In this document: piece after piece, positions 51,501-56,432 of the stretch
How the letters are laid out: every line of letters begins with the position of its first letter
Numbering within the stretch: position 1 is the stretch's first letter
Origin: Xestospongia bergquistia
Taxonomy: Eukaryota; Porifera; Demospongiae; Haplosclerida; Petrosiidae
DNA: 64,000 nt
Direction of reading: 5' to 3'
Assembly (NCBI GenBank): GCA_963965975.1
Contig: OZ014411.1
Span: forward strand, 126,501 to 190,500
The notes under the pieces: model-generated
What the model saw: the letters and a program-made list of their open reading frames with translations, nothing else
What the model was told of the DNA's origin: nothing
Databases searched by the model: none
Position numbers and translations under genes: made by a program

Positions 51501-54500
51501 TCTTTTCTGGTTTGGTGTTTTTTTTCGAAGTTTAATGCATATTCTACCTCCTTTGGATTCACAACTGCTTGCTCAAAGGTTGTAGGTTGTCCATGCAGCA
51601 ATATTTGCTGGCTTTCGGGGGACATCAATCCTGTTAGGAAACATTGCAGCAGAATACCAGAGGTCAATTTCTCATCTGTGTAAGACTGTTTGAATAACTT
51701 CTTCAAGTGATCGGCAAAATCTGCAACTTTCTTATCTGAACACTGGCAACAAGAGATGAATAGCTTCCCCCTTGTTAGTGGGTCTTGAACCAGGCCAGTG
51801 TTCTTCATAAGTGCTGTTTTCAGTAGCTTCAGGCCAGCTTTAGTGGTTGCATCCAGGTCAACATAGTAATCTACTAGCTTCCCTCACAATATCGTTGGCA
51901 GGATTGGTGCTTGTTTCTCATCATTCCATTCCTTTGCAGCAGATACAAGTTCAAATCGAGTCCATAACCAGGAGAACTCTTCAACAGTAATTTCTGGAAG
52001 GAATAAGTCAAGCGTAGCCATCCCACTCCTGAGTCCTGACACCAATGTAACGTGGGTAAATCCGAAGGTTAAAGTTCAAAGTCTTAGTTTGAGAATGGTA
52101 TATTTTACAACAAGAGAATGAAATCAGAATACATGTACCATCTTTATTTAACAAGATGACAGAATGTTCTAGAAGCAATGATCACAAAAATAAACAAACA
52201 ACTCAGATAAATAAACAAGTTAGATAAATAAACAATTTAGAAATACAGTACATACACTACAGGTAAGAGCCATTCTCAAGACAGCTGAAAGACAAATGCA
52301 AACCATGGCTAAACTAGTGTTTGCGAATATTTTCAATTTATGTTTATAGAACTAAAACCTTATGAAAAATACTAACACTTGTTATTGTAAAATTAAATCC
52401 TCACAAATATTACCATGTATGGGATCATTTATTGACATGCCAAGTCATTGCAATTTGACATAATTTCTGTAGTAGCCTTCAAATGTGTCACAATGTCTCT
52501 GAAACTTTACTTATCTACAAATCGAACATAAATATTACTTTATTGCATATAGTAACTGTGTAATGATTATTAAATAGATTATGGCTACTTATGTTCAACA
52601 TGTATTTATAAAAGTACAAAAATGACAGAGTTCTTAGGGGTTCAAATACAAGACAACATAATCATATTCACCATACCTAAATGATGGACATTACTCTACC
52701 TTTAAATATAAGTTAATATATTTCAATCCCATATGTATAAGAAAATATGATATGTATAAAAGTAATTATGATGAGTTTGAAATTTTATTACTATTTGTCA
52801 TTTTGTGTGTAAAGTCAACAATACTGCAGAACTTAAATGTTATTCCTTTTTGCCTTAGAGTGGAAGTACACCTCTTCATGAAGCTTGTTCTAATGGCTCA
52901 GTAGATGCTATCAAATCTCTCTTATCATCTGGGCGAGTGGATCCAATGTCCAAAAATGACAGAGAACAAGCACCAATGGAACTTGTTCCTCAAGATCACG
53001 AGGATCGTTTCGAAATTTTAAAAATGTTTGAGCAATTTCAACAATGTCAAGCTGACTTCCCTGTGGAATCATATGGTAAAGTCTTTATGTGTGGCAACAC
53101 AGATGCGGGGAAAAGTTCTCTTGCAGCTATTATCATGGAACGAGCTAAGAAACCATCTGATCACAAATTTGATACATCCGAATGTGTCACAGTAGAACCA
53201 TTAACAGCTGGTATTAATCCACATACCATTGCAAGCCACGAAATAGGGAATGTTGTCCTCTATGACCTCGCTGGTCATAGGGAATATTATAGTAGTCATG
53301 CTGCTGTCCTGGAAAATCTAATGCTTAGATCACCTGCTGTCTTTTTGGTCCTTTCCAAGCTAATTAATGACAAAGAAACTATGAAAACAGAGTTATACTA
53401 CTGGTTTAACTTCATTGAAAACATCAGCAAAGGAATGAAGAGTTCAAAGCGATCACAAATTATTGTCATTGGAAGTCGACTAGATGAGCTAACTACTAGC
53501 TTGGATCCAATGTCTGAATTGGTTCATGATGTTGCGAAGAAGGCTATACATTCTCAGGAATTCCATGGATTTGTACCTATGGAATGTCATCGTCCTGGAG
53601 GTAAAGGAGTCAAAGAGTTTGTCATTACATTGTCAAAGAGCTGTAAAGCTGTTCTAGATAGATCTGACAAAATTAGTTTTTATTGCCATGTCCAATACTC
53701 CTTCCTTGTATCTCTTCAAAGAGTAGCTATTAGTTTGCAAGAACTATGTGGTTTATTAAAAGAGCATAATGATCCTTCTCTTCCATCTGAAATGTCAGTG
53801 TTACTTGAATTTCTGACCACTTTAAGTGATAAGGGGCTTATCTTATTCCTTAGAAGTACGGAAGATAAAAAAGGCTGGATAATTATAGATAGACCTGCTC
53901 TACTTTCAGAAATCATTGGTGTCCTCTTTGCCCCAGCAGCAATTGAGCGTGTATATCGAGATATGGCTAGTAATACTGGCATTATACCTCTATCATCTCT
54001 GAAGGAAGCATTTCCTGATCATAATTCTGATATGTTAGTTGGATTTCTTAGAAGTCTGCAGTTTTGTCATGTCATTGAATCAAGCAAACTTGATTACCTT
54101 GAAACTAACATATCAGCATCAATACCTCTGCCATTAGATGACCTTCTATTTTTTCCAGCACTTATCAGTACTAAACCTCCAACTAATATCAAAATAGAGA
54201 ATGGGTTAGGATGGTGTCTGTGGTGTCCTAATCCTAATGAATTCCTTTCTACACGATTTCTTCATGTCCTTCTACTTTGCCTCGCCTATACTTACTGCCT
54301 CCCTTCTCGAAGTGAAGCTGGTACGATTAATGAAATTAAACCTGCTGTACAAACATTAGCTCGTCATTGTACGGTATGGACTAATGGTATATATTGGAAG
54401 AGCAAAATTGAGGTTGTTGTTGAAGTATCTGAACACAATCGTTGCGTTACAGTACTTACATCAAACAAGGAAATTGGGGAGAGTCACAAAGTTTTTAACT

Positions 54501-56432
54501 CAGTCATTAAGAAAATCCTGAGTCTTAAGAAGCAGTTGTGTTCATGTACAAGTGATGAGTATATGATTACACCAGATCAAGTATCTACTGCTCATGGTCT
54601 TAAGGTCAGGAAACGCAGTCTTTATTCTATGAAAGACATTGCTGTTGCTGTTGTCACTAAGGTCAAAGTTATAAGCACAGATAACATTGCACTTGATGTC
54701 AAAGAGATTGTAGGAAATGAAGATCCCTTTTTCAACATTGCTCCTTTGGTGACAAAGGCACTGTTCAATACAAATAATGCTGAGCAACTGCTTCAAGATG
54801 ATTATCGTCGACACATTCATGATGTCTTTGGTGACACATTTTTATCATCTATTGAATGTACTTACAAGTCTATAAAGGAGCACTGTAGCTGTTTGAGTGT
54901 CTTTGCTGGACGTAATCCTTTGGTAAGTAAATGTACTATTACTTATTTACTTTTAGTGTACATGTAACAATGTACATATAGTTTTAATTTTAAACACTGC
55001 TCTATTACATCATATACAGGATCTTGCCACACCTCCAATAACTGATGATGACATCAAATGTGCCTCTAAATTACTCGTTGAGAAGACATGCCAAGGTTAG
55101 TATTTGTTTGTTTAGTTGTTGATATATTGCTTTACAACATGTGCCAGTTGCAAAGTATTAGGTAAGACTACTCAAAGTTAATGGCTTGTTTGTCTGTCAG
55201 TATTACTACAAAACCGTTTGAAACTTGATTTTAATGCTGTGTATATTCTATTGTAGATAATGATCCCATTCTTTCTAAAGTTCCTAAAATGAAAGATGTT
55301 TTATCTTTACTAATGTCTATTAAAGACAAATGGTACCTCATTGGGGTGTCACTTGAAGTCAACACTGGAGAATTAGATAGCTTAAAACAAAGCAATAACT
55401 CAACTGAGATAAACCTGTCACTTGTGATCAATAAATGGCTAAATGAGAAATCAAATGAAGCCACATGGAAAGTATTATTGAAGGAAGTAGAAGGTCCAAT
55501 TGTTCAAAGTCGTAAAATTGGTGATGATATTCGAACATTTCTAAAGAGACCTGATGTGTATAGTAAATATGTCTTTACTGAATGTAATCCTTTGGTAAGT
55601 GAATGTACTATTACTTATTAACATTTACTGTACATGTAACAATGTATTTTTAATTTTGAAGTTTTAATATACTGCTCTATCTACATCATGTACAGGATCT
55701 TGCCTCACCTACATTATCTGATGATGACATTAAACATGCCTCTAAATCACTTGTTGAGAAGACATGTCAAAGTTAGTCTTTGTTGTTTGATGATATATTG
55801 ATTTATTACATATTATCTGATAGCATCTGATAAAACAGGAGTAACTACTGCTAGCCCAAGTACCCCTTCATTAAGTAATTTATTAATTATTGTTACTATT
55901 AATATTTTCATTTCTCATATAATATAGGAACATCAAATGACACTATGTATTCATCATATCTTAATACTGCAGTAGAAAATGTATTAGGTATAACTACTTT
56001 CTTATAGTAGCTTACTAACTGTATTATATCCCTTTGAATGATATTTTAGTATGTCCCATTTTCTTGCAACTTTATTAATGAGCTTAATATATTGACTTAG
56101 TTAATGCAATGCCTTTCTGTTTCAAGCTTATTCAGCTACCATATAACAAGATATCACTGATACTTGCCATTGTTAAACTGACAATGAATTAAATTAAGCT
56201 ACACACATTAACTACTGAGGTAACCAACTGCTAGTGCTATGACAATGGGTATGACTAATCGAGCTTACTATTCAACCTTCTAGCATTGTATACATACTGC
56301 TAGCTCTCTAATTGTCAAGTCCCAATTTTACTTTAAAGTAGCATTATTAAAACTATTATTAAGGTCATTTTTTAATTATGTTTTCATTCAGATAAAGATT
56401 ATGATTCTTCTTTCAATAAACCAGATGGCGAG
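18491..56432 (+). CDS. Multi-exon ANK-ROC-COR-Death-domain gene, or several tandem genes
   Basis: This is the overall model; exons are listed separately. The predicted product is a cytosolic signalling scaffold. A long ankyrin solenoid for ligand or partner binding is followed by a ROC GTPase with a COR domain and a C-terminal Death domain for homotypic assembly. This is the domain order of the C-terminal part of DAPK1, and no kinase is seen in the window. Ankyrin exons are 99 nt and phase 0 at both ends, so any subset splices in frame. Four exon types recur: I (TPL.IAC.KGHDKVVQVLL), II (TPLYVASKEGYSEIVKVLL), III (TALY.AA.NHTDIAL.LIE) and IV (TALH.A...N.VDLI). Introns were copied along with the exons. 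The 5' end is not found. The last cassette with a natural-looking stop (27247-27347) could end one gene, with a second running from 28274 to the Death domain. Which exons are used together needs transcripts. Confidence 0.6.
18993..19091 (+). CDS. Ankyrin cassette exon 2 (type I)
   Basis: 99 nt between TTGTTTAG and GTCAGT. The repeat begins GVVTPLSLACCGGHDKVV and ends VKVDVPDK. The first residue is Gly where most cassettes have Asp. Confidence 0.75.
19346..19444 (+). CDS. Ankyrin cassette exon 3 (type I)
   Basis: 99 nt between TTCTTTAG and GTCAGT. The repeat begins DGIIPLSLACFTGHDKVV and ends VQVDVQDK. Ile replaces the conserved Thr of the TPL motif. Confidence 0.75.
19599..19697 (+). CDS. 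Ankyrin cassette exon 4 (type II)
   Basis: 99 nt with the type II acceptor context (TCTGTCTATATAG) and donor GTAAAT. The repeat begins DGNTPLYVASKEGYSEIV and ends RTDRKNK. The donor has A instead of G at +5, so splicing may be weaker than at other cassettes. It opens the first unit of the 1.4-1.6 kb tandem duplication. Confidence 0.75.
20598..20696 (+). CDS. Ankyrin cassette exon 5 (type I)
   Basis: 99 nt between TTGTTTAG and GTCAGT. The repeat begins NGITPLYIACYKGHDKVV and ends VQVDVPNK. It is identical, flanks included, to exon 8 (22209-22307) in the second unit of the recent duplication. Confidence 0.8.
21045..21143 (+). CDS. Ankyrin cassette exon 6 (type II)
   Basis: 99 nt between CTATATAG and GTAAAT. 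It is a close copy of exon 4, but with KTNARTNLTNK at the end. It shares the ATAG acceptor context and weak GTAAAT donor of that exon. It begins duplication unit 2. Confidence 0.75.
21719..21817 (+). CDS. Ankyrin cassette exon 7 (type I), absent from unit 1
   Basis: 99 nt between TTGTTTAG and GTTAGT. The repeat begins DNKTPLYIACYKGHDKVV and ends AQVDVQEN. The donor is GTTAGT rather than GTCAGT. It sits in the 165-bp segment missing from duplication unit 1. Confidence 0.75.
22209..22307 (+). CDS. Ankyrin cassette exon 8 (type I)
   Basis: Identical to exon 5 in sequence, phase and splice sites. The long shared antisense open frame across both copies confirms that several hundred flanking bases are identical too. 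Confidence 0.8.
22658..22756 (+). CDS. Ankyrin cassette exon 9 (type II)
   Basis: 99 nt between CTATATATAG and a standard GTAAGT donor. The repeat begins DGNTPLYVASKEGYSEIV and ends ARTNLTNK. Downstream intron sequence is related to that of exons 4 and 6 but clearly older. Confidence 0.75.
23363..23460 (+). pseudogene. Ankyrin cassette exon 10, frameshifted
   Basis: Splice borders are present (TTTTTTAG and GTCAAT), but the exon is 98 nt. One base is missing in the stretch coding the C-K-G-H segment (TGTACAAAAGTCATG), which leads to a stop eight codons on. If included it truncates the protein. If skipped, the frame stays open because neighbours are phase 0. Its GTCAAT donor is also poor. Confidence 0.75.
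23983..24081 (+). CDS. Ankyrin cassette exon 11 (type II)
   Basis: 99 nt between CGCATATAG and GTAAGT. The repeat begins DGDTPLYAASQVGNSEIV and ends STDNLNL. The upstream 250 bp of intron match those before exons 24 and 25, so this exon belongs to the subfamily used again 17 kb downstream. Confidence 0.75.
24668..24766 (+). CDS. Ankyrin cassette exon 12 (type I)
   Basis: 99 nt between TTGTTTAG and GTCAGT. The repeat begins DFKTPLCIACYRGHDKVV and ends VRVDVLDE. Complete, without defects. Confidence 0.75.
25345..25401 (+). pseudogene. Ankyrin cassette exon 13, truncated
   Basis: Starts normally after TTGTTTAG (DSMTPLYIAC) but loses the second half of the repeat and the donor site. The text runs from mid-exon straight into intron-like sequence (AAGTTATATAACACATATG) and then into the acceptor of exon 14. 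A deletion joining exon 13 to the following intron explains this. Confidence 0.7.
25447..25545 (+). CDS. Ankyrin cassette exon 14 (type I)
   Basis: 99 nt between TTGTTTAG and GTCAGT. The repeat begins DGKILLYIACSNGHYKVV and ends IQVDFPNK. The TPL motif is ILL. The second half is very close to exon 18. Confidence 0.7.
26185..26283 (+). CDS. Ankyrin cassette exon 15 (type I)
   Basis: 99 nt between TTGTTTAG and GTTAGT. The repeat begins DGKTLLHRACSYGHDKVA and ends VEVDVHDK. Complete frame; TPL is TLL. Confidence 0.75.
26626..26724 (+). CDS. Ankyrin cassette exon 16 (type I)
   Basis: 99 nt between TTGTTTAG and GTCAGT. The repeat begins DGKTPLYIACSNGHDKVV and ends AQVDAPDK. A canonical cassette. 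Confidence 0.75.
27247..27347 (+). pseudogene. Ankyrin cassette exon 17, frameshifted and ending in a stop
   Basis: Begins DGITPLHIA after TTTTGTTAG, then carries two extra bases near 27275. In the later frame it reads VVKALLDHGADVTMIT and then TAA at 27345-27347, with no donor site. The ending without a donor looks like a genuine terminal ankyrin exon, meaning that a gene may once have ended here. The frameshift now breaks it, unless the upstream half is spliced differently. Confidence 0.6.
27348..28273. other. Spacer between exons 17 and 18, duplicated sequence
   Basis: Mostly the second copy of the 24.2-25.3 kb segment. No exon is visible. The open frames at 27528-27872 are intron translations. 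Confidence 0.5.
27461..28690. repeat. Segmental duplication, copy 2
   Basis: Counterpart of 24241-25860. It lacks the exon 12 region and has one exon (18) where copy 1 has exons 13 and 14. Confidence 0.7.
28274..28372 (+). CDS. Ankyrin cassette exon 18 (type I), probable hybrid
   Basis: 99 nt between TTGTTTAG and GTCAGT. The repeat begins DSKTPLYIACSNGHYKVV and ends AQVDFPDK. Its start (GATAGCA.GACTCC) and upstream intron match exon 13, while its middle and end (TGTTCCAATGGTCATTATAA onwards) match exon 14. This could be a fusion of the two, or the ancestral state. Confidence 0.75.
28738..30310 (-). mobile_element. Gmr1-like Ty3/gypsy retrotransposon fragment (IN then RT)
   Basis: Minus-strand reading gives, in order, an integrase zinc-binding piece YCQQCMVCQ (near 30242-30279), KYILVICEYAT and ILTDQGSNF of the DDE core (29968-30130), then the integrase tail HVNMLKNFH (29371-29400). 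Next is a linker, then reverse-transcriptase blocks: LPIVLARKK with MRMC (28985-29035), LDLT.GYY, KTAFTTLFRLYQF and TMPFGLS (28741-28905). Stops and frame changes are frequent, so it is dead. No LTRs were seen. Integrase upstream of reverse transcriptase is the order known from the Gmr1 clade. It lies in the intron between cassettes 18 and 19 and is opposite to the gene. Confidence 0.75.
30299..30728. repeat. Direct repeat pair of about 80 bp
   Basis: 30299-30384 and 30649-30728 are near-identical (starting GTTAACTTCATCTTTTGACT). They bracket about 265 bp of unrelated intron at the right edge of the retrotransposon fragment. Confidence 0.75.
30782..30880 (+). CDS. Ankyrin cassette exon 19 (type I)
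   Basis: 99 nt between TTGTTTAG and GTCAGT. The repeat begins DDVTVLHIACSKGHDKVV and ends VQVDVPDK. Flanking intron sequence resembles that of exons 1 and 2. Confidence 0.75.
31180..31284 (+). CDS. Ankyrin exon 20 (105 nt, divergent)
   Basis: Acceptor AATATTTAG, donor GTAAGT, phase 0 at both ends. Codes 35 residues beginning YYRTPLHFAYWKSKDNIV and ending NLEAVKV. A real ankyrin pattern, but two residues longer and unlike the repeated types, so probably an older single-copy exon of the gene core. Confidence 0.7.
31548..31640 (+). CDS. Ankyrin exon 21 (93 nt, divergent)
   Basis: Acceptor CTTCAATAG, donor GTATAC, phase 0 at both ends. Codes 31 residues beginning DTLLFTSAEKGHLKGV and ending VNIANK. 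It lacks two residues of the loop. Like exon 20 it has no close copy in the window. Confidence 0.65.
31641..33364. other. Intron with ghost copy of the exon 22-23 region
   Basis: 32620-33190 matches 37060-37925 closely on both sides, but the 99-nt exon and its borders are missing here. The join is near 32730. The leucine-rich open frame at 31969-32220 comes from simple TTATTACTA-like repeats. No exon is recognised. Confidence 0.55.
33365..34286 (-). mobile_element. hAT-like non-autonomous element with BED finger
   Basis: Ends are the inverted repeat TAGTGTTGTTTT (33365-33376) and AAAACAACACTA (34275-34286). Many subterminal TTTTAGTTATAGTTA copies lie inside both ends. The paralogous introns near 38.1 and 46.55 kb give the sequence without the element (CTATATGAATGGAATTTAAT in the latter), which supports these borders. 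I do not see the expected 8-bp target duplication. Confidence 0.65.
33692..34033 (-). CDS. BED-type zinc-finger protein fragment
   Basis: A 113-residue frame with the BED-finger pattern. Residues about 15-24 read KGLIWDYFHF; then follow HECGAKV (about 43-49), TNLKNHLRKHHP (about 55-67), and a Lys/Glu-rich stretch. BED fingers open hAT transposases and bind the transposon ends. The catalytic domain is absent, and the frame ends shortly after the finger. It may be an N-terminal remnant, or a short protein kept by a non-autonomous element. No introns are seen. Confidence 0.6.
   Translation of the reverse strand: MASASTSKSTIGCPKGLIWDYFHFCKAECYSRCIFTVDCDRKIHECGAKVNEKFMTNLKNHLRKHHPDILKELKRKEKEKKEKAQKQHHYLYKCSETERQLSLTESVGKKCMM
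34287..36658. other. Intron before exon 22
   Basis: The first part continues the intron that is paralogous to 38.15 and 46.6 kb. At 35600-35680 a GGGGCT..AGCCCC-rich patch resembles the G/C-tract repeats at the window ends. No exon seen. Confidence 0.5.
36659..36757 (+). CDS. Ankyrin cassette exon 22 (type III)
   Basis: 99 nt between CTTTTTTAG and GTGAGT. The repeat begins DGKTALYASAEQNHTDIA and ends CSVDVKDN. It pairs with exon 23; the same pair recurs as exons 26 and 27. Confidence 0.8.
37227..37325 (+). CDS. Ankyrin cassette exon 23 (type IV)
   Basis: 99 nt between ATTCTTAG and GTGAGT. The repeat begins NDDTALHWAVFNNNVDLI and ends QINVKDK. Complete. Confidence 0.8.
37326..40921. other. 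Long intron between exons 23 and 24
   Basis: 37440-38300 is the sister of the 32.7-34.5 kb intron, without the hAT-like insertion. Parts of 40080-40460 recur near 43260-43640. The open frame at 38905-39132 has no recognisable domain. No exon seen. Confidence 0.5.
40922..41020 (+). CDS. Ankyrin cassette exon 24 (type II)
   Basis: 99 nt between ATATTCATAG and GTAAGT. The repeat begins DDITPLYVASYKGYSEVV and ends STDIANN. The upstream 230 bp are shared with exons 11 and 25. Confidence 0.8.
41021..42756. other. Intron between exons 24 and 25
   Basis: The last 220 bp duplicate the segment before exon 24 (about 40690-40920). No exon seen. Confidence 0.5.
42757..42855 (+). CDS. Ankyrin cassette exon 25 (type II)
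   Basis: 99 nt between ATACATAG and GTAAGT. The repeat begins KRETPLYVASRRGHSKIV and ends NTELADI. The first residue is Lys where most cassettes have Asp. Confidence 0.8.
42856..44405. other. Intron between exons 25 and 26
   Basis: Contains the 72-bp source segment (43023-43094) of the insertion found at 45815-45886. Otherwise diverged intron duplicates. No exon seen. Confidence 0.5.
44406..44504 (+). CDS. Ankyrin cassette exon 26 (type III)
   Basis: 99 nt between CTTTATTAG and GTGAGT. The repeat begins DGRTALYMAAVNNHTDIA and ends CSVDVKDK. Close copy of exon 22, including intron flanks. Confidence 0.8.
44505..45536. other. Intron between exons 26 and 27
   Basis: Diverged copy of the intron between exons 22 and 23, with extra sequence. 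The 104-codon minus frame at 44624-44938 shows no known domain. Confidence 0.5.
45537..45635 (+). CDS. Ankyrin cassette exon 27 (type IV)
   Basis: 99 nt between TTCATAG and GTCAGT. The repeat begins DDYTALHCAAYYNKVDLI and ends QIDVKNK. Copy of exon 23. Confidence 0.8.
45727..45980. repeat. Tandem intron duplication with a templated 72-bp filler
   Basis: Blocks 45727-45814 and about 45885-45975 are near-identical (TTTTCAACCATGTGGTTAT, TA-run, CATCATGTTGTTGTGATGTG). Between them 45815-45886 is identical to 43023-43094. Confidence 0.8.
47216..47431 (-). repeat. LTR, 3' side of the element
   Basis: Begins TGTAAC and ends ACTACA on the plus strand. Same length as the partner at 52046-52261. Confidence 0.9.
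47523..48995 (-). pseudogene. Retrotransposon integrase region, broken
   Basis: The minus strand carries the zinc-binding part H..H..C..C (HDNAGHLG and GCQKCHQRN) and the start of the DDE core (WDIMGPLP, ILVVTDIFSK) at 48501-48995. The later core (GNGQVEHFN, GYSPYRVNFGR) is at 47962-48384. A C-terminal chromatin/GPY-type end (LWHGPYAIIDRIG, HKNRLKF) is at 47523-47900. Stops or frame changes separate the three pieces. Known function is insertion of the cDNA into the host genome; this copy is not intact. Confidence 0.85.
49014..49400 (-). pseudogene. Retrotransposon RNase H region
   Basis: ELYTDASDSAIGG (RNase H first aspartate) near 49352-49390 is followed by a stop near 49340, then YWSRQLQKAEQNYSTIEKEA and VTDHNPLTSL. 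This is the usual gypsy RNase H after RT. The in-frame stop inactivates it. Confidence 0.85.
49401..50160 (-). pseudogene. Retrotransposon reverse transcriptase
   Basis: The open frame 49609-50151 holds the RT blocks: WRFGMDYRKLNSIT, LDFASGYWQVEVEEQDKEKT, NVMPFGFTNAPATFQ, and the catalytic LIYLDDIVVFSN. A stop after AEAVST at about 49609 is followed by the thumb/connection segment (LRQFLGLTSYYRWF) to about 49430. The catalytic YLDD is intact. Confidence 0.9.
50530..51103 (-). pseudogene. Retrotransposon protease and spacer
   Basis: The frame 50861-51103 has the aspartic-protease signature TKILLDTGAAVSV and the later DCLLGADF. A further open piece at 50530-50793 links it to RT without a known domain. 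The frames are not continuous. Confidence 0.8.
51236..51808 (-). pseudogene. Retrotransposon gag with zinc knuckle
   Basis: Gag-like frame 51479-51808 (LTSGILLQCFLTGLMSPESQ). Then, in a second frame, a CCHC knuckle CPCWKCGEFGHFQRDC lies near 51239-51286. The C-x2-C-x4-H-x4-C spacing is complete. Gag packages the RNA; here it is split and incomplete at its front. Confidence 0.8.
52046..52261 (-). repeat. LTR, 5' side of the element
   Basis: Partner of 47216-47431. Would carry the element promoter reading leftward. Confidence 0.9.
52262..52858. other. Intron end before exon 28
   Basis: After the GGTA target copy, ordinary intron leading to the acceptor TGCCTTAG. Nothing else seen. Confidence 0.6.
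52859..54922 (+). CDS. Exon 28: last ankyrin half, ROC GTPase and COR domains
   Basis: 2064 nt, 688 residues, phase 0 at both ends (acceptor CCTTAG, donor GTAAGT). It opens with SGSTPLHEACSNGSVDAI, the last ankyrin repeat. Numbering from the first Met at 52937: the Walker A motif GNTDAGKS is at 53-60, the DxxG motif DLAGH at 110-114, and a G4-like SRLD at 180-183, where Ras proteins have NKxD. ROC domains of LRRK, DAPK and MFHAS1 tolerate such change. Residues about 245-410 fit a COR domain (KGLILFLR, WIIIDRPALL, GIIPLSSLKEAF, FFPALIS). Next comes a block seen in other ROCO proteins (GLGWCLWCPNPNEFL, then HVLLLCLAYTYCLPS). ROC-COR acts as a GTP-dependent dimerising switch. No lesions: the largest intact open frame in the window. 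Reading starts in the exon, so the Met is internal, not a start. Confidence 0.9.
55020..55095 (+). CDS. Exon 29: linker exon
   Basis: 76 nt from CATATACAG to a GTTAGT donor; enters phase 0, leaves phase 1. Codes DLATPPITDDDIKCASKLL and then VEKTCQ. Acidic, without a known domain. A near copy is exon 31. Confidence 0.75.
55257..55594 (+). CDS. Exon 30: Death domain
   Basis: 338 nt; enters phase 1, leaves phase 0 (donor GTAAGT). The peptide from about residue 12 to 100 has the Death-fold pattern common in sponge and other invertebrate proteins: MKDVLSLLMSIKDKWYLIG, LEVNTGELDSLKQS, VINKWLNEKSNEATWKVLL, then VEGPIVQSRKIGDDIRTFL. Death domains make homotypic contacts, for example in apoptosis and innate immune signalling. 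A C-terminal position behind ROC-COR is as in DAPK1. The exon ends ..ECNPL followed by nearly the same intron start as exon 28 (..GRNPL), which points to an exon-module duplication. Confidence 0.85.
55696..55771 (+). CDS. Exon 31: duplicate linker exon
   Basis: 76 nt, the same phases as exon 29, coding DLASPTLSDDDIKHASKSL and then VEKTCQ. No second Death exon follows, so the duplicated module is incomplete. It could serve as an alternative C-terminal path. Confidence 0.7.
55928..55987 (+). CDS. Exon 32: small candidate exon
   Basis: 60 nt between AATATAG and GTATAA, in phase with exon 31. Codes TSNDTMYSSYLNTAVENVL. No known domain. The donor is weak. Confidence 0.5.
56392..56432 (+). CDS. 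Exon 33: small candidate exon
   Basis: 41 nt between CATTCAG and GTAAGC, in phase with exon 32. Codes DKDYDSSFNKPDGE. Returns to phase 0. The rest of the C-terminus is uncertain. Confidence 0.45.

Larger units (their letters stand above)
47216..52261 (-). mobile_element. Ty3/gypsy LTR retrotransposon, both LTRs present
   Basis: Two 216-bp LTRs (TGTAAC..ACTACA) flank a minus-strand gag-pol. The 4-bp target duplication GGTA is at 47212-47215 and 52262-52265. In element orientation the primer-binding region beginning TTGGTGTCAGGACTC follows the right LTR. A polypurine tract (AGAGGGGGAATGG) precedes the left LTR. Order is gag, zinc knuckle, protease, RT, RNase H, integrase. Coding is split by stops and frameshifts. 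It sits inside the intron between exons 27 and 28, antisense to the gene. By hand count the LTRs differ at 17 of 216 sites with no indels, so the insertion is not recent. Confidence 0.9.

Noticed and set aside
52937-52939. ATG in exon 28 as a translation start
   Set aside because: The open frame continues upstream through a clear ankyrin half-repeat to a good acceptor at 52858, so this Met is internal.
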